Shown piece by piece: positions 6,552-10,799 of a stretch of DNA of 10,799 nucleotides (the stretch's first letter is position 1; the number at the start of each line of letters is the position of its first letter). The position numbers and the translations under genes are program-made. The notes under the pieces are model-generated. The model saw only the letters and a list, made by a program, of their open reading frames with translations, did not search any database and was not told the DNA's origin. Location: NCBI GenBank assembly GCA_947175975.1, contig CAMWOX010000038.1:1-10799 (forward strand), read 5' to 3'. The DNA is from an uncultured Ruminococcus sp. (GTDB lineage Bacteria > Bacillota > Clostridia > Oscillospirales > Ruminococcaceae).

Positions 6552-7226
6552 ATGAAAATTCTGGTTGTCGAAGATGAGATTGCTCTTGCAGAGGCATTGA
6601 GTGAAATCTTGAAACGCAATAAATATCTTGTGGATACGGTCTATGATGGTGAGGATGGTCTGGATTATGCACTGACAGATTTGTATGACTGTATTCTATT
6701 GGATATTATGCTTCCGAAAATGAATGGTCTGGATGTGCTGAGAACGCTCCGAAAAAAGCGGATCTCTACACCGGTATTATTGCTGACAGCAAAATCAGAT
6801 ATTGAAGATAAAATTACAGGACTGGACAGCGGAGCGGATGACTTTCTGACAAAGCCGTTTGCAACAGGGGAGCTGTTGGCAAGAGTTCGGGCATTGACCC
6901 GGCGTAAAGGGGAAGTGATCACGGATGAGTTCACATATGGGGATATTTCGCTTAATAAAAGCACTTTCAGTTTAAGCTGTGAGGGACAATTTGTGAAATT
7001 AAGCCTGAAAGAATATCAGATCATGGAAATTCTGATTTCCAATCCCAGACAGTTGATTTCCAAAGAAAGATTTATTGAAAAGATCTGGGGCTACGAAAGT
7101 GATATAGAATATAATAATATTGAGGTGTATATTTCGTTCCTGCGGAAAAAAATATCTGTGATCGGTTCGCATGTCGTTATCAGGACAGCCAGGGGTATAG
7201 GGTATTTCCTCGAAAGCGAGGTATAA
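6552..7226 (+). CDS. OmpR/PhoB-family response regulator
   Basis: This encodes 224 residues, standard for the family. The receiver domain (1-120) has the acidic pocket E7/D8, phosphoacceptor D51 in LLDIMLPKMNG, the switch threonine T79 in LLLTA and K101 in LTKPF. The C-terminal winged-helix DNA-binding domain (~128-221) has LSLKEYQIMEILISNP and the recognition-helix and wing segment NNIEVYISFLRKKI ... IRTARGIGYF. It acts in the cytoplasm as the phosphorylated DNA-binding output of the kinase encoded 3 bases downstream. The start ATG follows GGAG by 8 bases. Target genes are unknown; the divergent spoVAC and its own promoter are neighbours only. Confidence 0.95.
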   Translation: MKILVVEDEIALAEALSEILKRNKYLVDTVYDGEDGLDYALTDLYDCILLDIMLPKMNGLDVLRTLRKKRISTPVLLLTAKSDIEDKITGLDSGADDFLTKPFATGELLARVRALTRRKGEVITDEFTYGDISLNKSTFSLSCEGQFVKLSLKEYQIMEILISNPRQLISKERFIEKIWGYESDIEYNNIEVYISFLRKKISVIGSHVVIRTARGIGYFLESEV

Positions 7227-7229
7227 TTC

Positions 7230-9104
7230 TTGAAAAAAGATTTTATTCAGAAACTGCCCATCTGGATGCGGAAATTATTAGAGCCGGATGTGATTACACA
7301 AATGCGTATCCGGTTTGTTGCCACAGCAATGGCAATTCTGATTTTAGTATTTATCATCATGCTTGGTTCGATCAACATGATTATGAAAACTGTCAGTCAG
7401 TCCCAGTCTATGCGTTTACTGGAAGAAATTGCACAGAGTAACAGGTATGATACTTTGAATCAAGAACCAGAATTAAGATTTGAAAAGCCTTTGGAAGATA
7501 TTCCACCGCCAGAATCAGAACCAAAATTGACAGGGAATATTGCACCGCTGGCTTGGATTCCGGAAGACTATCATCAAAAGACGGATGGTAACCGCTTTCC
7601 AGGAAACAGACCAGATCAGAGATTTCCGGATAAGGATAATTATCCGGAAGATCCGGATGATGATTTCAATGACAGTCCTCCCTTTGATTCCGGACATTGG
7701 CAGGAAAATCCGCCTGAACCATTTCCGCCGGAATGGAGTGAATTTGCATTCCCCGAAGATAATGAACCTCCGGCAACAGAATTGATTCCGGATTCACAGT
7801 ATGTTCCTGAACCCGAACAGCCGATTTCTGAACCAATACCGGATGATCCTATAATAGAATCGGAATTTTTAGAAGATTCGGAAATGACAGAAATCATTCC
7901 AGAAGAGGAAATCACAGAAACAGAATCTCTTGCGAGTACAGAATCTACTGAGATGTCAGCAACAACTGAATCCATGACGACATTTGCAGAAAGCACAGAG
8001 CAGGAATCTTCACAGATAACTGCCACGGAAACAATTCCTGAACCACCGGAAAATAATTTTCAGGAGCATGATTTCCGGCTAGAACCTCGTCCGGATAAAT
8101 GGAAAGTCAATATTATGCTGGATCATTTCGCAGTAATGGCAGATCCCGATGGGAATTTTCTGGGTCTGCGTAATACAGAAAATTATACGAGTGAACAGGC
8201 ATCAGAAATTCTTAGTGCGATTTTAAATACCGGAAAACAGCAAGGTATGTATAATTGGCTGCAATACTACAAAATCGGGAAATCTTATGGAACACTGGTT
8301 GTGATTGCAGATAAAAGTTCCGATCAAGGATTATTAAATAATTTGTTCCAGACAACTGCAATTATTGGCATACTAATGCTATTGATTTTATTTGTATTTC
8401 TCATTTTTTTCTCTCGAAAAATTACCACTCCTGTGCAGGCGGCTCTTGATCGACAGAAACAGTTTGTTTCTGATGCAGGGCATGAACTGAAAACCCCGCT
8501 TGCTGTACTAACAGCAAATGCAGATATTCTGAAAGATGAAATCGGTGAAAATAAATGGCTTGACTACATGCAGGAACAGACTGACCGCATGAGTCAGCTT
8601 GTAGGAGATCTGCTCCGGCTTGCCCGGATGGATAATGCAACCCAGGAATATAGTCTTGCAGAGTTTAATCTGAGTCGTGCCGTAGAAGCAACTGCTCTTC
8701 CATTTGAGAGCCAGGCATTTGAACTGGAGAAAAATCTGGAACTGGATATTCAGCCTGATGTTTCTTATTATGGAAGTGAACAGCATATCCGTCAGCTTGT
8801 TGCAATTTTTATTGATAATGCCATGAAATATTCCGACGAACACGGCATAATTAAAATTACACTGCTCCGGAGAGGCGATGACCGTATTCTGGAATTTTAT
8901 AATACCGGATGCGAAATCTCCCAAGAAGAAACGCATAAGATCTTTGAACGTTTCTACCGTGGCGACAAGGCAAGAAACAACAAGGGAAAAAACGGCTATG
9001 GTCTTGGACTTGCTATTGCTAGAAGCATCATGGATATGCATCATATCCGGATACAGGTTACATGTGAGCAGGGTGCATGGATTCGGTTTTTTCTGATTTT
9101 ATGA
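7230..9104 (+). CDS. Sensor histidine kinase with long Pro/Glu/Ser/Thr-rich extracytoplasmic region
   Basis: This encodes a 624-residue membrane kinase. TM1 lies at ~28-50. The extracytoplasmic part (~52-373) begins with a short helix. Next is a low-complexity stretch (~82-290) very rich in Pro, Glu, Asp, Ser and Thr, with repeated TES/TE motifs at 229-268, and then a compact sensor domain (~291-361; VMADPDGNFLGLRN) of a kind common in clostridial kinases. TM2 is ~374-395. There is no complete HAMP domain, since ITTPVQAALDRQKQFVSDAGHELKTP follows at once. H418 is the phosphate acceptor. The ATPase domain shows N-box IDNAMKYS (528-535), NTG (558-560), F-box IFERFYRG (571-578) and G2 GYGLGLAIARS (589-599). 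The TTG start at 7230 lies 7-8 bases after GAGG within the end of the regulator gene, so the pair is coupled. The catalytic core looks complete. Confidence 0.93.
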   Translation: MKKDFIQKLPIWMRKLLEPDVITQMRIRFVATAMAILILVFIIMLGSINMIMKTVSQSQSMRLLEEIAQSNRYDTLNQEPELRFEKPLEDIPPPESEPKLTGNIAPLAWIPEDYHQKTDGNRFPGNRPDQRFPDKDNYPEDPDDDFNDSPPFDSGHWQENPPEPFPPEWSEFAFPEDNEPPATELIPDSQYVPEPEQPISEPIPDDPIIESEFLEDSEMTEIIPEEEITETESLASTESTEMSATTESMTTFAESTEQESSQITATETIPEPPENNFQEHDFRLEPRPDKWKVNIMLDHFAVMADPDGNFLGLRNTENYTSEQASEILSAILNTGKQQGMYNWLQYYKIGKSYGTLVVIADKSSDQGLLNNLFQTTAIIGILMLLILFVFLIFFSRKITTPVQAALDRQKQFVSDAGHELKTPLAVLTANADILKDEIGENKWLDYMQEQTDRMSQLVGDLLRLARMDNATQEYSLAEFNLSRAVEATALPFESQAFELEKNLELDIQPDVSYYGSEQHIRQLVAIFIDNAMKYSDEHGIIKITLLRRGDDRILEFYNTGCEISQEETHKIFERFYRGDKARNNKGKNGYGLGLAIARSIMDMHHIRIQVTCEQGAWIRFFLIL

Positions 9105-9123
9105 TCAAATCTCAGCAAGAATA

Positions 9124-9145
9124 CTCCCGCCTCTATAGGCGGGGG
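9124..9145 (+). repeat. Left-end subterminal hairpin of the IS605-like element
   Basis: CCCGCCT (9126-9132) pairs with AGGCGGG (9137-9143) around the loop CTAT, extended by T-G and C-G pairs at 9125/9144 and 9124/9145. It resembles the imperfect palindromes that TnpA of the HuH/Y1 family recognises near the left end. It is not followed by a T-run, so it is not a terminator for the kinase gene. Confidence 0.65.
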
Positions 9146-9167
9146 ATGAATTGCGTCTGAAAAAATA

Positions 9168-9196
9168 TTGACAAATCAAATGGTTTATGATACAAT
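9168..9196 (+). promoter_or_regulatory. Consensus sigma-A promoter inside the IS605-like element
   Basis: TTGACA (9168-9173), a 17-base spacer and TACAAT (9191-9196) with TGA before the -10 form a near-consensus promoter. No protein gene with a ribosome site follows within the element, so its product is best read as a non-coding RNA starting near 9203. Confidence 0.75.
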
Positions 9197-9202
9197 AAAG
9201 AT

Positions 9203-9481
9203 GTCCTGATCAGTTAAGATAAGCAGTTGCAGGATTGAATCGTATCATGCGTAAAATCTTAAGCGTCAGTTAGTCTTCTGTAAAAATGAAATCAGGAAAA
9301 TCAAATCATAGATTAAAAAAGTAGCGTTGTGGGCTTAACAGTCCTATACAGTAGTGGCGAAGTGGATACGTCTGTCAGAATAAGGGTTGCCTGATGTATC
9401 AGGTGGAGACTTAAATACCAATCTTCTGACGAAGCCCCCACCTCTTAGCGAGTGTAACGAGCGTAGGTGAGGGTAGTTCAC
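9203..9481 (+). ncRNA. Omega/reRNA-like structured RNA without a tnpB gene
   Basis: The predicted transcript from 9203 to the right end is about 279 bases. Its 3' part folds well by eye. GTCAGAA (9374-9380) pairs with TTCTGAC (9424-9430), enclosing the hairpin CCTGA-TGTA-TCAGG (9390-9403) and GGT/ACC. Then CCC plus CACCT (9436-9443) pairs with AGGTG plus GGG (9465-9473), leaving a single-stranded GTAGTTCAC end. TnpB omega/reRNAs of IS605-type elements have this arrangement: multi-stem scaffold, terminal stem, element end, then a guide of ~16-20 bases taken from the flank. Here the guide would start at 9482 (AATTACAGGATTGATAATTT). No TnpB is encoded nearby, so any activity would need one in trans. 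The structure is seen directly; the family name is inference. Confidence 0.55.
9436..9473 (+). repeat. Right-end hairpin of the IS605-like element
   Basis: CCC (9436-9438) and CACCT (9439-9443) pair with AGGTG (9465-9469) and GGG (9471-9473) with one bulged A at 9470. The stem closes a ~21-base loop containing AGCG twice (9447-9450 and 9460-9463). Eight bases later the element ends in TTCAC. Confidence 0.6.
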
Positions 9482-9544
9482 AATTACAGGATTGATAATT
9501 TTGCATGAAAGATCTGCGAAAACACAAGATTGTTTTAGAAAATC

Positions 9545-9589
9545 TGTCAAGAATGCACAAATTCTCTTGACAAGTTGCAGGTTTTGTGC
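9545..9589 (+). promoter_or_regulatory. Nested inverted repeats over the -35 of the polysaccharide promoter
   Basis: TGTCAAGA (9545-9552) and TCTTGACA (9565-9572) form a perfect 8-base inverted repeat whose right arm contains the whole -35 hexamer. A second pair, GCACAAA (9555-9561) and TTTGTGC (9583-9589), brackets the -35 and touches the -10. This position suits a repressor operator. The binding protein is unknown. Confidence 0.45.
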
Positions 9590-9595
9590 TATGAT
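9567..9595 (+). promoter_or_regulatory. Consensus sigma-A promoter upstream of the sugar transferase leader
   Basis: TTGACA (9567-9572), a 17-base spacer and TATGAT (9590-9595) with TGC before the -10. Transcription would start near 9602, ~475 bases before the TTG start of the sugar transferase gene. Confidence 0.75.
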
Positions 9596-9775
9596 AATTT
9601 TAATACATTGCAGAATGTATTCTAGCCATGGAAAACAGGCGGAATTTTGGCTTTTTTCCAGGAATAGCAAGAAAATAAAAAATTCTGTTTATACTTTTTG
9701 TATAGTAAAAATATAGAAAATATTAAAAAATTAAGCTGCATACTTTCAAAAATAAATTCTAAAAAAGGATCAAAA

Positions 9776-9979
9776 ATGGAAACTGCATTAGTACGATTCA
9801 AAATAAGGGTAAGACGTAACAACAGAAACAATTCCTGTTTCTGTTCTGTTTTTACTGAAATTGCAGTTTCTATTTGTTGTCTATTGGCAGAAAACAGAAA
9901 ATTTTGTATTCTGGGAAGATGTCCACTTGCAAAATTTTTTCCGGATTTTTTGAGGGGAAAATCCAGAAATCAGACGTAA
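9776..9979 (+). CDS. Candidate small Cys-rich reading frame in the leader (hypothetical)
   Basis: An ATG at 9776 preceded by AAAAGGA with 6 bases of spacing opens a 67-residue frame beginning METALVRFKIRVRRNN. It is basic at the N-terminus and contains six cysteines (CFC, then CC, then two single Cys). Against it being a gene, the frame runs through two leader hairpins, has no recognisable domain and lacks obvious membrane or signal logic. It could be a leader peptide that couples translation to leader folding, or chance. Confidence 0.25.
   Translation: METALVRFKIRVRRNNRNNSCFCSVFTEIAVSICCLLAENRKFCILGRCPLAKFFPDFLRGKSRNQT
9821..9845 (+). terminator. Perfect 10-base hairpin in the leader, possible attenuator
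   Basis: AACAGAAACA (9821-9830) pairs perfectly with TGTTTCTGTT (9836-9845) around ATTCC. CTGTTTTTAC follows, giving five T close downstream. The stem is A/T-rich, so as a terminator it would be weak. Its place mid-leader fits an attenuation or antitermination site. Confidence 0.4.
9943..9964 (+). repeat. Leader hairpin, 7-base stem
   Basis: GGATTTT (9943-9949) pairs with AAAATCC (9958-9964) over an 8-base loop TTGAGGGG. No T-run follows, so it is a structural element rather than a terminator. Confidence 0.35.
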
Positions 9980-10020
9980 GCTTGCTTTCTTGTACTTGAT
10001 TTTCTGAAAATTTAAATCCC

Positions 10021-10053
10021 GATGCTGCTTTTTCTGCACTACAAAGCTGCATC
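10021..10053 (+). promoter_or_regulatory. Leader hairpin just upstream of the ribosome site
   Basis: GATGC (10021-10025) and GCTTT (10027-10031) pair with AAAGC (10043-10047) and GCATC (10049-10053), with one T-T mismatch and an 11-base loop. The adjacent CAGAAA (10053-10058) can instead pair with TTTCTG (10001-10006), giving a mutually exclusive fold. It ends ~11 bases before AGGGGG and could affect translation start. Confidence 0.5.
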
Positions 10054-10076
10054 AGAAAGTAAAGGGGGAACTGAAT

Positions 10077-10799
10077 TTGATTAAAACAGCAAATCTTGCA
10101 TACAAAGAACATACTGCTGACAGCCTGATTGAAGCTGGCTCAACAACGATCCAGGTACATACAAATGAACGTCTGCGTGCAGAACGTGAAATGTTGGAAC
10201 ATCCTGTCATTTTCAAGGACAAGCCTGGCTATGACAGGATTAAGAGGATTGTGGATATTGCAGGTGCTACTGTTGGACTTGTCTTGTTTTCACCGGTATT
10301 CCTGATCACTATGGCTGCTGTTGTCGTAAATGATTTTGGAAATCCGTTCTTTGTACAGAAAAGAGTCGGCAAGGATGGCAAGGAATTTCAGATTTATAAA
10401 TTCCGAAGTATGTACAAAGACGCTGAGAAACAGCTGGAAGCACTGCGGAAGCGCAATGAAAGCAAAGGCGCAACTTTTAAAATTAAAGATGATCCAAGGG
10501 TTACTAAAATTGGCAAATTTATTCGTAAGACTTCAATTGATGAACTGCCACAACTGGTGAATATTCTGAAAGGTGATATGTCTATTATTGGGCCAAGACC
10601 TTTTATTCCGTCAGAACAGAAGAATCTTCCGCCGGACAGGCTGCTTGTGAAACCTGGTTTGTCGTGCTATTGGCAGATTGGCGGCAAGAATGAACTTCCG
10701 GAAGAAGAACAGATTGCACTTGACAGGAAATATATCCAGGAACGATCTCTCTGGACGGATCTTAAGATTTTCTGTAAAACTGTAATCCATGTGCTGAGC
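10077..10799 (+). CDS. Polyprenyl-phosphate sugar-1-phosphate transferase (WcaJ/EpsL-type), 3' end outside the window
   Basis: The first 241 residues are visible and the frame is open to the window end. Such enzymes join a sugar-1-phosphate from a nucleotide sugar to undecaprenyl phosphate, the first step of capsule, exopolysaccharide or glycan assembly at the membrane. Residues 57-84 form the membrane-embedded helix. Family motifs follow: FFVQKRVGKDGKEFQIYKFRSM (91-112), the catalytic Asp-Glu pair D155/E156 in TSIDELPQLVNIL, GDMSIIGPRP (166-175, R174), KPGLSCYWQIGGKN (192-205) and DRKYIQERSLWTDLKI (216-231). It lacks the four-helix N-terminal part of full-length WcaJ, so it is the short PglC-like catalytic type. 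The TTG start at 10077 follows AGGGGG by 8 bases. It probably opens a glycan operon controlled by the promoter at 9567 and its leader. Confidence 0.92.
   Translation, partial: MIKTANLAYKEHTADSLIEAGSTTIQVHTNERLRAEREMLEHPVIFKDKPGYDRIKRIVDIAGATVGLVLFSPVFLITMAAVVVNDFGNPFFVQKRVGKDGKEFQIYKFRSMYKDAEKQLEALRKRNESKGATFKIKDDPRVTKIGKFIRKTSIDELPQLVNILKGDMSIIGPRPFIPSEQKNLPPDRLLVKPGLSCYWQIGGKNELPEEEQIALDRKYIQERSLWTDLKIFCKTVIHVLS

Larger units (their letters stand above)
9105..9481 (+). mobile_element. IS200/IS605-like non-autonomous element lacking tnpA and tnpB
   Basis: A subterminal hairpin followed by GGGGGATGAATTGC at the left, and at the right a hairpin followed by GTAGTTCAC, are the end layout of IS200/IS605/IS1341-type single-strand transposons. 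Such elements have no terminal inverted repeats and make no target duplication. Between them are ~290 bases of structured, apparently non-coding sequence resembling the 3' omega/reRNA part of tnpB elements. No transposase or TnpB motif appears in any frame. The right boundary at 9481 (TTCAC) is fairly well marked. The left boundary is approximate and lies somewhere between the kinase stop and 9123. It is therefore a MITE-like or decayed derivative, mobilisable only by an IS elsewhere. Identification rests on remembered end motifs and architecture. Confidence 0.6.
9602..10076 (+). promoter_or_regulatory. Long structured leader of the polysaccharide operon
   Basis: From the predicted transcription start to the sugar transferase start there are ~475 A/T-rich bases with no large gene. 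The segment holds a candidate 67-codon reading frame and three hairpins, listed separately. Long leaders before capsule or exopolysaccharide operons are often controlled by processive antitermination (LoaP/NusG-type) or attenuation. No specific antiterminator element was recognised here. The stretch 9602-9775 shows only A/T-rich sequence and a GTATAG/TATAC-like segment near 9690-9705. Confidence 0.5.

Noticed and set aside
7640..8026. Serine-rich 128-codon minus-strand frame
   Set aside because: It is the antisense image of the kinase's Glu/Ser/Thr-rich low-complexity stretch and has no ribosome site of its own.
8508..9044. 178-codon minus-strand frame
   Set aside because: It lies opposite the well-conserved kinase catalytic domain and shows no recognisable motif.
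9124..9145. Terminator for the kinase gene
   Set aside because: The hairpin is followed by GATGAATTGC rather than a T-run; it fits better as a transposon left-end hairpin.
9344..9670. 108-codon minus-strand frame across the element's right end
   Set aside because: It crosses the structured RNA, the element boundary and a promoter, and has no protein features.
9105..10076. CRISPR array
   Set aside because: No regularly spaced direct repeats; only a single 9-base repeat pair (9230 and 9487) was found.
9870..10112. 80-codon minus-strand frame over the leader
   Set aside because: It runs through leader hairpins into the sugar transferase start, with no ribosome site or motif.

Overview
The window looks like chromosome from a low-to-mid GC, spore-forming Clostridia member, most likely a gut Oscillospiraceae/Ruminococcus-type bacterium. 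The reasons are a spoVAC sporulation gene, a BofC-like protein, a YitT-family protein, an OmpR/EnvZ-type pair with a Firmicutes-style histidine kinase, strong AGGAGG-like ribosome sites and frequent TTG starts. The first ~31 bases do not look bacterial: they closely match the 5' end of the mouse B2 SINE as I remember it. That would suggest a mouse-gut metagenome and a chimeric contig end, with a truncated tRNA gene as the alternative.

Layout. Positions 178-513 (+) encode a small membrane-anchored BofC-C-like protein. It converges on a three-gene minus-strand operon (3439 to 519): an ABC-2 ATPase, a NatB-like permease and a YitT/DUF2179 membrane protein. Divergent from this, and sharing a compact promoter region, is a plus-strand pair: a DtxR/MntR-type metal-dependent regulator translationally overlapped with an Sfp-type phosphopantetheinyl transferase, ended by a clear hairpin terminator. 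Next on the minus strand come a histidine-phosphatase-superfamily protein (5167-4634) and an unknown lipoprotein (5838-5221) behind a perfect TTGACA-17-TATAAT promoter, then a solitary spoVAC (6394-5942). Divergent from spoVAC is a two-component system (6552-9104). Its kinase carries an unusually long Pro/Glu/Ser/Thr-rich extracytoplasmic stretch.

The 970 bases between the kinase and the last gene hold no convincing large protein gene but are full of structure. First comes a ~375-base IS200/IS605-like element (about 9105-9481) with a left-end hairpin, its own consensus promoter, a heavily base-paired non-coding segment resembling a TnpB omega/reRNA, and a GTAGTTCAC right end. It has no tnpA or tnpB. 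After it lies a second consensus promoter (9567-9595) overlaid by nested inverted repeats. This opens a ~475-base leader with several hairpins and a small Cys-rich reading frame, before a TTG-started sugar-1-phosphate transferase (10077 to the window end). That gene probably begins a surface-polysaccharide operon.

The parts most worth a second look are the protein-less omega-RNA-like element, the long structured leader of the polysaccharide gene, the metal regulator/PPTase pair and the non-bacterial-looking left edge. All family assignments are from motif reading; no search was run.
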